Positions 16,873 to 26,624 of a DNA stretch of 40,685 bases are shown here, piece by piece; position 1 is the first letter of the stretch; each line of letters begins with the position of its first letter. The stretch is from Caldilineales bacterium (GTDB lineage Bacteria > Chloroflexota > Anaerolineae > J102), in assembly GCA_019695115.1 (NCBI GenBank), contig JAIBAP010000056.1, positions 1 to 40,685 of the forward strand, given 5' to 3'. Below the pieces are notes generated by a model that was given only the letters and a program-made list of their open reading frames with translations, was not told the origin of the DNA and made no database searches. Both the position numbers and the translations under genes were made by a program.

Positions 16873-17111
16873 CCCAGAAATGCTTCCAAAGCTTCGTCGC
16901 TTTCGATGCCAAGCCGGGCAGCGGTCTCGGTTCCTAACTGGCGAACCACCCGCCAACGACGAACAAATTGGTACGAGCGGAACGCCTCACGCATCAGTTC
17001 GCTCTTGGTGCGCTGTTCGGCGCGCGCCGTTGCCTCGATGGCAGCGAACATTTCCGGTGGTACCGAGATGTTCAGGACGCGCGTCTTGCGTGGTGTAACC
17101 ATGATAGTCAT
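16869..17111 (-). CDS. Ribbon-helix-helix (CopG-like) antitoxin
   Basis: ATG at 17111 is chosen because GAGGAG lies 9 bases upstream; a second ATG at 17102 would be too far from it. The 80-residue protein begins with a ribbon-helix-helix segment (RVLNISVPPEMFAAIEATA, then a helix with RTKSELMREAF). It ends in a tail (ARLGIESDEALEAFLG) that probably wraps the toxin. Such proteins dimerise, bind the promoter and neutralise the PIN toxin encoded 4 bases overlapping downstream. Repeats ahead of the gene are plausible operator sites. Confidence 0.88.
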   Translation of the reverse strand: MTIMVTPRKTRVLNISVPPEMFAAIEATARAEQRTKSELMREAFRSYQFVRRWRVVRQLGTETAARLGIESDEALEAFLG

Positions 17112-17141
17112 ACGAGAGGTCTCCTCACGAGTCAGTAATAC

Positions 17142-17167
17142 ATTGTAACATACATGAATTGTGACAT
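17142..17167 (-). promoter_or_regulatory. Candidate promoter/operator of the toxin-antitoxin pair
   Basis: On the minus strand TACAAT (plus coordinates 17142-17147) is a good -10, about 30 bases ahead of the antitoxin start. Overlapping it are two near-identical 9-mers on the plus strand, TTGTAACAT (17143-17151) and TTGTGACAT (17159-17167), 16 bases apart. Paired short repeats over a promoter are typical of RHH autorepression. No clear -35 was found. Confidence 0.4.
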
Positions 17168-17409
17168 GACCTCGGCAAGGCGTCAAGAGGCGGCAGTTCG
17201 TGTGCAGGCGGGCGGGTAGGCCAGGAACGCAGGGACAAAGCCAAGCCACATGAAATCACCGGCCTTGCGGCTGGCGACTTCTTCGCAGGGCGAGACGCAA
17301 CTGAGCAGAAACTGAACAGATTTTGGGCTGGCAACTGAATAGCGGGGAGGGCTAAGCTGCAAACGTAATCTGGTTGTTGTTTCGAGATCAATCTTCGGGA
17401 GGCAATGCC
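17168..17409. other. Intergenic region upstream of the transporter gene
   Basis: It separates the divergent antitoxin and NicO genes. GGGAGG at 17397-17402 is the ribosome site for ATG 17410. I see no confident promoter pair and no recognisable metal-responsive operator or riboswitch. Confidence 0.3.
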
Positions 17410-18963
17410 ATGTTCCCCCTGTCTGCACCCGGTCGGCGACGCCGTTTCCTGGTCGTCATGCTGCTTGCTACCCTGCTTCTTTCCTGGCCGGCGTCCGTCT
17501 GGGCGCATCCGCTTGGCAACTTTACGATCAACCGCTACAGCCGCCTGGAACCAGGGCGCGACCATATCGATCTGATCTATGTGGTCGATATGGCCGAGAT
17601 TGCCGCCTTCCAGGAACGGCAGCGGATGGATGCGGACAGCGATGGCGCCATCAGCCCATCCGAGCAGGCTGACTATCTGGCGTCCGCGGCGATGGCCCTG
17701 CGCCAGAATCTGCACCTGCGGGCTGGAAATGCCGATCTGATCCTGCGCCAGCAATCGCAATCGCTTTCGTTTCCACCGGGGCAGGGCGGGCTTGTCACCC
17801 TGCGGCTGACCATTCACTTCATTGCCGATCTGCCGGCAGGGGCGAGCGGGCGACCGATCAGCTATGGCGATGACAACTTTGCCGACCGCCTGGGCTGGCA
17901 GGAGATTGTGGTGCGTCCTGGCGCTGGGGTCAGGCTGCTCGATTCGACCGCGCCGGCCGAGGACGCCAGCAACGAACTGCGAAACTATCCGCAGGATCTG
18001 TTGAAGAACCCCCTGGCCATGCGTGAGGCCCAATTTCGCTTTGCCCTGGCGGCGGCAGAGGCAAGCCGTCCCCTGGTTCCATCCGAACCAGCGACAGCGG
18101 CCATCCCCCGGCGCGCCAGCGATCCTTTCACCGCCCTGATCAACCGCCCCATCCTTGGCCCCGGCGCCTTGCTGCTGGCGTTGGCGCTGGCCTTCGGCTG
18201 GGGTGCGGCCCACGCCTTCACGCCCGGCCACGGCAAAACGATCGTGGGTGCCTACCTGGTTGGCGCACGGGGAACCACTCGCCATGCCTTGTTCTTGGGC
18301 CTGACCACCACACTCACCCACACCATTGGGGTCTTCATCCTGGGCCTCATCACCCTCTTTGCCTCGCGCTTCATCCTGCCGGAACAGCTCTATCCCTGGC
18401 TGAGCGTAGCATCGGGGGCGTTGGTGGTCTTGCTTGGGTTCGTCCTCCTGCGGGATCGGCTGGGTGCATGGCGACACGGGCGGCGCCATGCTCAGGGCCA
18501 GGCGCACATGCACCACGACCGCGATCATACCCACCTGCACGACCACCCGCATGATGATCACGATCACAGCCATCACGATCACAGCCATCTGCCACCTGGC
18601 GCTGACGGCGACCCCGTCACCTGGCGCAACCTGCTGGCTCTGGGCATTTCGGGCGGGCTGGTTCCCTGCCCCTCGGCCCTGGTCGTCATGCTCGGCGCTA
18701 TCGCCTTGCAGCGGGTAGGGCTGGGCCTTGTCCTCATCATCGCTTTCAGCCTGGGGCTGGCCGGCGTCCTCACGGCCATCGGTGTGGTTTTTGTCCATGC
18801 CGGGCGTCTGTTCGAGCGCTTGCCCATGCGCGGGCGTTTTCTGCAGGCGCTGCCCGTAGCCAGCGCCGCCCTGGTCATCCTGGTTGGGTTGGGGATCACC
18901 TGGCAGGCGCTGGTTCAGGCTGGAGCTTTTCCTTACGCCATCTCTTCTCTGGCCATTCCCTAA
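17410..18963 (+). CDS. NicO/RcnA-type nickel/cobalt transporter with N-terminal exported domain
   Basis: ATG at 17410 has GGGAGG 7 bases upstream. The 517-residue product starts with a signal peptide ending VWA, then HPLGNFTINRYS, typical of this exported-domain subgroup. An EF-hand-like loop, DADSDGAISPSE, lies near residue 77. From about residue 240 there are six or so membrane segments with the family motifs HAFTPGHGKTIVGAYLVG and GGLVPCPSALVVML. Between them a cytoplasmic or external loop (nt about 18508-18594) holds 14 histidines within about 30 residues, a likely metal-binding region. NicO/RcnA proteins move Ni2+ or Co2+; direction and metal are not certain here. It leads an apparent operon with the DUF4331 and TPR genes. 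Confidence 0.88.
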   Translation: MFPLSAPGRRRRFLVVMLLATLLLSWPASVWAHPLGNFTINRYSRLEPGRDHIDLIYVVDMAEIAAFQERQRMDADSDGAISPSEQADYLASAAMALRQNLHLRAGNADLILRQQSQSLSFPPGQGGLVTLRLTIHFIADLPAGASGRPISYGDDNFADRLGWQEIVVRPGAGVRLLDSTAPAEDASNELRNYPQDLLKNPLAMREAQFRFALAAAEASRPLVPSEPATAAIPRRASDPFTALINRPILGPGALLLALALAFGWGAAHAFTPGHGKTIVGAYLVGARGTTRHALFLGLTTTLTHTIGVFILGLITLFASRFILPEQLYPWLSVASGALVVLLGFVLLRDRLGAWRHGRRHAQGQAHMHHDRDHTHLHDHPHDDHDHSHHDHSHLPPGADGDPVTWRNLLALGISGGLVPCPSALVVMLGAIALQRVGLGLVLIIAFSLGLAGVLTAIGVVFVHAGRLFERLPMRGRFLQALPVASAALVILVGLGITWQALVQAGAFPYAISSLAIP

Positions 18964-19066
18964 AGGAGGCGCCCATGCCCTGACACAAACCCGTTTCTCA
19001 GCCAACCTCTTCCCCCGGCAAGCGGCCCATCGGCGCTGTTTGCCACTTCCAAACAAGGTGATCCTT

Positions 19067-20839
19067 ATGTCAACCACACACATGCCTCCAATCGTTCACC
19101 CAACCCGGCGTCTGTTCATCATCGGCTTGCTCTTGGGGCTGGCATTGCTGCTCTTGGGCGCCACGATGCTGATTGTCAGTGGCAACGCCGCTGCTTCCAG
19201 CCATCGCGAGGCGCCGGCCATCTCGCATGATCCTTATGCCGATGGCACCGACACCTACGCCTGGGTGCACGGCGACGACGTCGTCCTGGTCGCTGCCTAT
19301 ATCCCCTTCGAAGGACCCGAAGGCGGCCCCAACTACTTCGCCTGGGATGATCACGTCCTCTATGACATCAATGTCGACAACGACGGCGACGCCAAAGCCG
19401 ATGTGACCTACACCCTTTCGACCAAAACCTTCTTCCAGAACCCCGACACCTTCCTCTACAACACCGGCCCCATCACCTCGCTCAACGACCCCGACTGGAA
19501 CCAACGCCAGTACATCACCGTCACCGAGACATTCGAAGGGCATCAGCCCACCGCCCTCGTCGCGGACCAACTGACGGCGCCGGTAAATATCGGCAGCAAG
19601 TCCACGCCCGATTACCCTGCCCTGGTGGCCGAGGCCACCCGCACCTACACGGCTGACAACGGCGACCAGATCAAAGTCTACGCCGGTCAGCGCGATGATC
19701 CTTTCTGGGTGGACTTACAGGTCTTCGATTTACTGACGCTGCGCGGCCAGCAGCCACCCGTCGGCTACTCCTTGGGCAATAACATCCCCGTCGACTCACT
19801 CGCCGGCTACAATGTCCACGCCCTGGTGATCGAAGTACCGATTCGCCGTCTGGTGACCGGCGGCGACCCGGTGTTGGGCGTGTGGGCCACCGCCCGCCGC
19901 GGATCGATGCCGGTGTTGGCCCAGACGGACGTTGCCATGACCGACCATGTGCAGGTTTCGCGGTTGGGGATGCCCCTGGTCAATGAAGCCGTGATGCCGC
20001 TGGCCCTGAAGGATACCTTCAACGCTATCCAGCCCGAGGTCGATCTCACCGTCTATGGCCTGCTGCAGAAATATGTCGAAGACCCGCAACTTGGCACCCT
20101 GCTCTGCGCTCTGTACAACATCCCCCTGCCGGGGGATGGCCCCAGCCCCGACTGCCACACCAACTTCACGGCTGGCACGCCTCGCAGCGGACGCGGGGAC
20201 ATCTTCGATGTGTTCCTGACCGGCATGAAGCTGGCCGCTCCGTTTACCATCCACACTGCCAACGGCCCCGTCAACTTACCGGCCGGCTTCAACGTCAACC
20301 AACCCGCCAACGTCGTCCCGGCAGAGATGATTCGCGTGAGCACCGCCATCAGCGGCAGCCTCTGCGCTCCCACACCGCAGCGACTGGGTGTGCTGGCCGG
20401 CGATGCCTGCGGCTTCCCCAATGGCCGGCGCCTCACCGATGACGTGGTCGAGATCGAGTTGCTGGCGGTGGCCGGTGCAGCCTATCCGGTGTTGGATGGC
20501 CGCGATGCCAGTTTCAGCTTCAATCCGGCTCTGGCAGGCGTACTGACAGACGGCGTCGACTACAACGATAGGCACTTTATCGATCACTTCCCCTATCTGG
20601 CTACATCGCACTCCGGCCAGGAGCGACTGCACCAGAACCCGTTTGCACCGGTCTACATGCCGTTCCAGGCCCACAGTTATGCAGCGACGGCAATGGAGGT
20701 GGCAAAGCAGAATCCGGCGGGGGCAGCCCTGGCCACGGCCGGCGGCATGCTGCTCCTGGGCACGCCCCTCACCGCCTGGCTGCGACGCCGGCGACAGACG
20801 GGTCGGTCGCGCCCCACTACCCCATCCACCCCAGACTAA
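19067..20839 (+). CDS. DUF4331 family exported protein
   Basis: ATG at 19067 (AAGGTG about 7 bases upstream) begins a 590-residue protein with an N-terminal hydrophobic segment (residues about 16-42). The DUF4331 hallmark follows, ASSHREAPAISHDPYADGTDTYAWV. An acidic stretch, VDNDGDAKAD, looks like a calcium-binding loop. The C-terminus has YNDRHFIDHFPYLATSHSG, a second short hydrophobic segment (AALATAGGMLLLGTPLTAWL) and a basic tail, so it may be anchored at both ends. DUF4331 has no established biochemical role that I can name. The 103-bp gap after the NicO gene and the same orientation suggest co-expression. Confidence 0.88.
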   Translation: MSTTHMPPIVHPTRRLFIIGLLLGLALLLLGATMLIVSGNAAASSHREAPAISHDPYADGTDTYAWVHGDDVVLVAAYIPFEGPEGGPNYFAWDDHVLYDINVDNDGDAKADVTYTLSTKTFFQNPDTFLYNTGPITSLNDPDWNQRQYITVTETFEGHQPTALVADQLTAPVNIGSKSTPDYPALVAEATRTYTADNGDQIKVYAGQRDDPFWVDLQVFDLLTLRGQQPPVGYSLGNNIPVDSLAGYNVHALVIEVPIRRLVTGGDPVLGVWATARRGSMPVLAQTDVAMTDHVQVSRLGMPLVNEAVMPLALKDTFNAIQPEVDLTVYGLLQKYVEDPQLGTLLCALYNIPLPGDGPSPDCHTNFTAGTPRSGRGDIFDVFLTGMKLAAPFTIHTANGPVNLPAGFNVNQPANVVPAEMIRVSTAISGSLCAPTPQRLGVLAGDACGFPNGRRLTDDVVEIELLAVAGAAYPVLDGRDASFSFNPALAGVLTDGVDYNDRHFIDHFPYLATSHSGQERLHQNPFAPVYMPFQAHSYAATAMEVAKQNPAGAALATAGGMLLLGTPLTAWLRRRRQTGRSRPTTPSTPD

Positions 20840-20895
20840 ACCCTGGGACGGCCACGAGTGAGGCCAAAGACGGCCCCACCCGTGGCGCACAACCC

Positions 20896-20948
20896 GATGC
20901 GACGCGCCTTGCTGTGGTTCGAGAGCCGATGCCAGGGTGCGTCGCATC
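20896..20948 (+). repeat. Intergenic hairpin with TGCGACGC arms
   Basis: GATGCGACGCGCC (20896-20908) pairs with GGTGCGTCGCATC (20936-20948) over 13 bp with one G-U pair and a 27-base loop. It lies between the DUF4331 and TPR genes. There is no T run, so it is more likely an mRNA-stabilising or processing element or a dispersed repeat than a terminator. Its arm core recurs at 24370. Confidence 0.55.
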
Positions 20949-20983
20949 CTTCTCATTATCACTGGCCCATCTCAGAAGACAAA

Positions 20984-22312
20984 ATGACTGCCTTTGCACC
21001 TGGTCTCAGACCCTATCGCCGTGCCCTGGTCATCCTGGCGGCGTCGATGCTCCTGTTTGCGGCGGCGGTTGGCCTGCAATTTCTTGGCGATGACCCTGCT
21101 GGCGCCAACTCACCCGCGCCGGCGCCGGTGGAACGCTCAGCCGCAGCCATGCTCCGGCGCTTCCAGCAACGGCTGCAACAAAACCCCGAAGATAGCTACG
21201 CCTACGCCCAACTAGGACTCACCTATATGCAGCGTCTGCGCGAGACGGCCGACGCTTCGCTCTATGCCAAAGCGGAACAGGCCCTGGCCGAAGCCCTGAA
21301 ACGCGACCCCGATCAATTCGATGCCATCCTGGGCCAGGGCATTCTGGCGCTCTCCCGTCACGATTTCCACGCCGCCCTGGCGTGGGGCCAACGCGCCCGC
21401 GCGCTAGGCCCCTATAGCGCTGAGGCGTTGGGCATCCTGGTGGATGCACAGGTCGAGTTGGGGCGTTACGACGAGGCTGTGGCCACCGCCCAGGCGATGG
21501 TCAACCTGCGCCCCGATCTGGCTTCGTACAGCCGGATTTCCTATCTGCGCGAGCTGCACGGCGATGTGCCGGGCGCGATCGCGGCCATGCAGGCGGCAGT
21601 GGATGCGAGTATGGCCGGGACCGAGGCCAACCTGTGGGTGCAGACGCAACTGGGGCACCTGCATTTCAATCGTGGCGATCTCGACCAGGCCGAACAAGCC
21701 TATCGCAAGGCACTGGCGGCCAAAGCCGATTATCCCTTTGCCCAGGCCGGGTTGGCGCGGGTGCGGGCGGCGCAGGGGCGCAGCGACGAGGCCATCGGCC
21801 TCTACAAGCCCCTGGTGGCGCGGCTGCCCCTGCCCGAATTCGCCGTCGCCCTGGGCGAACTCCTACAGGCCACCGGACGGATGAGCGAGGCAGAGCAACA
21901 GTACGACCTGGTGCGCGCCATCTACCAACTTCAGGCCAGCGCTGGTGTGAATGTGGATGCCGAAGCAGCGTTGTTCGAGGCCGATCACGGCGCGGATGCG
22001 GTGCGGGCGGTCGAGCAAGCGCGGGCGGCCTATCGGCTTCGCCCCAGCCTGTTTGCCGCCGATGTGCTGGCCTGGGCGCTGTATCGGGCCGGAGAAGACG
22101 AGCAAGCCAAATCATACAGCCAAGAAGCCTTACGCCTGGGAAGCCAAGATGCACTTTGGCATTACCATGCCGGGATGATCGCCCATGCCCTGGGCGACGA
22201 CACCGCCGCCGCCGAGCACTTGCAGGCGGCGCTGGCGATCAATCCCCATTTCTCGCCCCTGTTCGCCCCACAGGCGCGAGCATGGCTGCGGCAACTTGGG
22301 GCCAGACCTTGA
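20984..22312 (+). CDS. Membrane-anchored TPR protein of the DUF4331 cluster
   Basis: ATG at 20984 is preferred over 20858 because a transmembrane anchor follows (RALVILAASMLLFAAAVGL, residues about 13-32) and the longer frame would run through the hairpin. The ribosome site is weak (AGAAG). The 442-residue product has, after a Pro/Ala-rich linker, at least eight TPR units, for example YAYAQLGLTYMQRL, AEQAYRKALAAKADYPFAQAGLARV and WHYHAGMIAHALGDDTAAAEHL. It should be a scaffold outside the membrane. TPR proteins of this kind recur beside DUF4331 genes, as far as I recall, so a shared process is likely. Confidence 0.83.
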   Translation: MTAFAPGLRPYRRALVILAASMLLFAAAVGLQFLGDDPAGANSPAPAPVERSAAAMLRRFQQRLQQNPEDSYAYAQLGLTYMQRLRETADASLYAKAEQALAEALKRDPDQFDAILGQGILALSRHDFHAALAWGQRARALGPYSAEALGILVDAQVELGRYDEAVATAQAMVNLRPDLASYSRISYLRELHGDVPGAIAAMQAAVDASMAGTEANLWVQTQLGHLHFNRGDLDQAEQAYRKALAAKADYPFAQAGLARVRAAQGRSDEAIGLYKPLVARLPLPEFAVALGELLQATGRMSEAEQQYDLVRAIYQLQASAGVNVDAEAALFEADHGADAVRAVEQARAAYRLRPSLFAADVLAWALYRAGEDEQAKSYSQEALRLGSQDALWHYHAGMIAHALGDDTAAAEHLQAALAINPHFSPLFAPQARAWLRQLGARP

Positions 22313-22452
22313 CGAGGCCAGTTACTGGTCGTTCGTCGAAACGGGCCATAGCGGCCGGAGGACGCGCCATGTGATGCTGAGGCTGTGCGTCTCAAGCCGG
22401 CGCAGACGTGGGTGTGAATGCCGAAGGAGCGATGCGGTGCATTTGGTGGTGT
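22313..22452. other. Intergenic sequence, no gene seen
   Basis: Between the TPR stop and the ABC promoter I find no credible gene, terminator or RNA. The only repeats are short GC-rich ones. Confidence 0.3.
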
Positions 22453-22501
22453 TTGACACACTTACACGAATGAATACAATACGATTGAAATCGTTTTCGT
22501 G
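22453..22501 (+). promoter_or_regulatory. Sigma-70-like promoter with palindromic operator for the ABC operon
   Basis: TTGACA (22453-22458) is 16 bases from TACAAT (22475-22480), the best promoter in the window. A perfect 14-base palindrome, ACGATTGAAATCGT (22481-22494), covers the expected transcription start. An outer pair, CACGAA (22465-22470) and TTCGTG (22496-22501), brackets both. This geometry fits a repressor such as a LacI- or GntR-type sugar regulator; no regulator gene is in the window. Confidence 0.7.
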
Positions 22502-22745
22502 AAGCGGTCGTAGGTACACCAGTAGACTGTTGGCACGAAACGGGCAGCTTCTTAGCCGCGCTCATGGCCATGGTCTTTGCTGCACAGGCTTGGTAGGAGG
22601 TGATATTCGGAGAAAACAACAGAACCATCGGTTTGGATGGGTGCAGCTGCATCAGCGATCCACCCCTCTCCTGCATCCATCATCGCCATTCCACCCATCG
22701 CAGGGGTGTCTTATCGTTTGCCAGCATTCTCACATGGAGGAGATT
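22502..22745 (+). promoter_or_regulatory. Long 5' leader of the ABC operon
   Basis: About 250 bases lie between the inferred start near 22487 and ATG 22746. The leader contains an unusually complete Shine-Dalgarno, TAGGAGGTGAT (22594-22604), with no ATG, GTG or TTG at the right distance. The real ribosome site GGAGGAG is at 22736-22742. No known riboswitch fold was recognised. Confidence 0.35.
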
Positions 22746-24353
<1,608 letters not shown>

Positions 24354-24369
24354 AGCGACAATTCGATCC

Positions 24370-24416
24370 GGGTGCGACGCTCAGCAAGCAGGTGATTTCT
24401 GCTGTGCGTCGCACCC
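24370..24416 (+). repeat. Strong hairpin between binding-protein and permease genes
   Basis: GGGTGCGACGC (24370-24380) pairs with GCGTCGCACCC (24406-24416). Past one T-T mismatch the stem continues CAGCA (24382-24386) with TGCTG (24400-24404), leaving a 13-base loop. No T run follows, so full termination is unlikely. Such hairpins after binding-protein genes commonly protect the upstream mRNA or cause partial read-through, giving more binding protein than permease. Confidence 0.7.
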
Positions 24417-24437
24417 CCCGCCCTTGGGGAACGCGCC

Positions 24438-25592
24438 ATGTCACTTGCACAACCGGCCGAATCCAGCCCGCAGACCTCGGTTCAGGCCAGGCAACGCCTG
24501 GGAGCCCGGCTCGAAGCCATCTCGAGCAGCGTGTTCATATGGCCTGCGGTTCTGTTGGTGCTCGTCCTGTCGATCTTCCCGCTGCTCATTTCGCTCTATC
24601 TCTCATTTAGCCGCTTCAAGTTCGTCAAAGGTGGGTTTCAGGTCACATGGGTGGGGTTGGCCAACTATCGCAAGCTGTTGGTAGGCAGTCAACAAGAGCA
24701 CTTCCTGGGCAAGTTCGGCATGCCCTCACTCACCGGCTGGCTGGCGTTTGGTCTCGTGCTCCTTGCCATAGCCTGGGGCCTGGTGCGGTTCATTCGTAGC
24801 CCACGCTTCAGCCGCTTCGGTCTCATTCTACGCGTCCTGGCTGCCATCATCGGCCTATCATTCGTTTGGCTGTTGATGCGCACCCTCAGTCTTGGCGGCC
24901 GGCCCGGCGCCCTGGTGGTGACATGGTTCTATGTCTTCGCTGGCATCACCGTCCAGTATCTGCTGGGGCTGGGGCTGGCCCTGCTCGTCACACAGCCGCT
25001 GCCGGGCCGCCGCTTCTTCCGCGTGGTCTTCTTGCTGCCGATGATGATCACCCCGGTGGGCATCGCCTACATGTTCCGTATGCTCACCGACACCGACAAA
25101 GGCCCCTTCCAACCCATCTGGCAGGCTCTCGGTTTGGGACTCTATTCATGGGTCAACGATCCCTGGGGCGCGCGCATCGCCGTGCTCATCGGTGACATCT
25201 GGCAGTGGACGCCGTTCATGTTCATCGTCCTGCTGGCGGCGCTGGAGGGCCAGTCCATTGAGCAGCGCGAAGCAGCGGTAGTCGATGGCGCCAGTCGCTG
25301 GCAGGTCTTTCAGAGCATCACCTTCCCGCAGATCATCCCCGTCAGCCTGACTGTCATCCTCATCCGCTTGATCGAAGCCTTCAAGATCGTCGATCTCCCG
25401 AACGTACTCACCAACGGGGGGCCAGGTACGGCCACCGAATCGCTGACCCTTTTCTCCTTCATCTCCTGGCGCACGCTCGATTTGGGCGGATCGGCGGCCA
25501 TTGCCTACAGCCTGTTAGTCGTTGTAACGTTCATCGCCATGGTTTTTGTCAATCTCATTCGTCGTCGCTTCGAAGAACGAACTGTGCTATGA
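24438..25592 (+). CDS. Carbohydrate ABC transporter permease, MalF/UgpA type
   Basis: ATG at 24438 begins a 384-residue polytopic protein with a weak ribosome site (GGGGA). The EAA loop that docks the ATPase is clear near residue 276: EQREAAVVDGASRWQVFQSI, then TFPQI. The family end region NVLTNGGPGTATESLTLFSF is present. Between the first membrane segment and the core there are about 90 extra residues with two more hydrophobic segments (WLAFGLVLLAIAWGLVRFI and ILRVLAAIIGLSFVWLLMR), longer than standard CUT1 permeases. The stop overlaps the start of the next gene (ATGA), so both permeases are co-translated. Confidence 0.93.
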   Translation: MSLAQPAESSPQTSVQARQRLGARLEAISSSVFIWPAVLLVLVLSIFPLLISLYLSFSRFKFVKGGFQVTWVGLANYRKLLVGSQQEHFLGKFGMPSLTGWLAFGLVLLAIAWGLVRFIRSPRFSRFGLILRVLAAIIGLSFVWLLMRTLSLGGRPGALVVTWFYVFAGITVQYLLGLGLALLVTQPLPGRRFFRVVFLLPMMITPVGIAYMFRMLTDTDKGPFQPIWQALGLGLYSWVNDPWGARIAVLIGDIWQWTPFMFIVLLAALEGQSIEQREAAVVDGASRWQVFQSITFPQIIPVSLTVILIRLIEAFKIVDLPNVLTNGGPGTATESLTLFSFISWRTLDLGGSAAIAYSLLVVVTFIAMVFVNLIRRRFEERTVL

Positions 25593-26620
25593 CCACCCGC
25601 TTCTTTCGCCCCAAGACGCTTCTCAGCCTGTCGCCGCTGGACATGACCGTTTCCTACCTTCTGCTCGGGCTGTGGACACTCATCGTCCTGTTTCCTATCT
25701 ACTGGCTTGTCGTCACCTCTCTAAAGCTCCCGGTCGATGTCAACACCGGCCCCTTCTATGTCCCAGGCGCTGACTTCAAACCTTCGCTGCACGCCTGGAA
25801 GTATGTGTTGGTCGGCGATCTGAAGAACGACACCTTGCGTCCCTATCTCAACACCGTCATCGTCTCCTCCACCAGCGCCGTTCTAGCTTTGCTGCTGGGT
25901 ACAGCTGCCGCTTATGGTCTGACGCGTTTCAACTACCAGCCCCGGCTTGGCGTGATTGGGCTCTTCATCCTCTGCCTGGCCCTGGTTATGTTGCTGATCG
26001 TGGCTGGCGCGCCCTGGCAGCTGGCCCTGGTGGTGGCGGCGGCCGTGTTTGTGCTCATGATCCAGACAATCGGTAGGCGATTCCGGCGTGCGCTTGGCAA
26101 TAACGACATCGCCTTCTGGTTGATCTCGCAACGGATGTTGCCGCCGGTGGCAGTCATCATCCCCATCTACATCCTCTTTCAGCAGCTCGACATGCTGGAC
26201 ACCCGCTCGGCCCTGGTCATCACCTATGTCTCGGCCAACCTTCCTATCGTCATCTGGCTGATGCGCGATTACTTCCAAACCATCCCCATCGAGCTAGAAG
26301 AATGCGCAGCCATCGACGGGGCTTCGCGCTACCGTATCTTCTGGGCCATCGTCCTCCCGCTGGCTATACCGGGTCTGGTCGCCACTTTCCTGTTCATCCT
26401 CGTCTTTTGTTGGAACGAGTACCTGCTCGCCCTCTTCCTCTCCGGCGCCGATGCCCAGACCCTGCCGCTGACCGTGGCCGCCCAGAACAATACCCGCGGC
26501 CCACAATGGTGGTACATGTCGGTGCTCATTCTGATCATGATCGTCCCGGTTATTGTTATTGCCATCCTTCTGGAGCGCTACATCGCGCGCGGCCTACTGG
26601 TAGGCGCGGTCAAGGGCTAA
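25589..26620 (+). CDS. Carbohydrate ABC transporter permease, MalG type
   Basis: ATG at 25589 overlaps the preceding stop. The product is 343 residues with an EAA loop near residue 238 (ELEECAAIDGASRYRIFWAI). The segment SQRMLPPVAVIIPIYILFQQ resembles that of polyol/trehalose-type permeases such as SmoG. After YGLTRFNYQ there is an insertion of about 55 residues with two extra hydrophobic segments (LFILCLALVMLLIVAGA and LALVVAAAVFVLMIQ) that ordinary MalG proteins lack. With the upstream partner it would form the membrane channel. No ATPase is encoded nearby, so a shared MsmK/UgpC-type ATPase elsewhere is expected. Confidence 0.93.
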   Translation: MTTRFFRPKTLLSLSPLDMTVSYLLLGLWTLIVLFPIYWLVVTSLKLPVDVNTGPFYVPGADFKPSLHAWKYVLVGDLKNDTLRPYLNTVIVSSTSAVLALLLGTAAAYGLTRFNYQPRLGVIGLFILCLALVMLLIVAGAPWQLALVVAAAVFVLMIQTIGRRFRRALGNNDIAFWLISQRMLPPVAVIIPIYILFQQLDMLDTRSALVITYVSANLPIVIWLMRDYFQTIPIELEECAAIDGASRYRIFWAIVLPLAIPGLVATFLFILVFCWNEYLLALFLSGADAQTLPLTVAAQNNTRGPQWWYMSVLILIMIVPVIVIAILLERYIARGLLVGAVKG

Positions 26621-26624
26621 TGGA

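Noticed and set aside
19001..19066. Longer N-terminus of the DUF4331 protein starting at 18884
   Set aside because: It would overlap the transporter gene and place about 60 unrelated residues before the membrane segment; ATG 19067 has a ribosome site.
17125..19083. Minus-strand open frame across the NicO gene
   Set aside because: Low-complexity Q/R/G-rich text, no ribosome site, and the plus strand holds a clear transporter with matching start signals.
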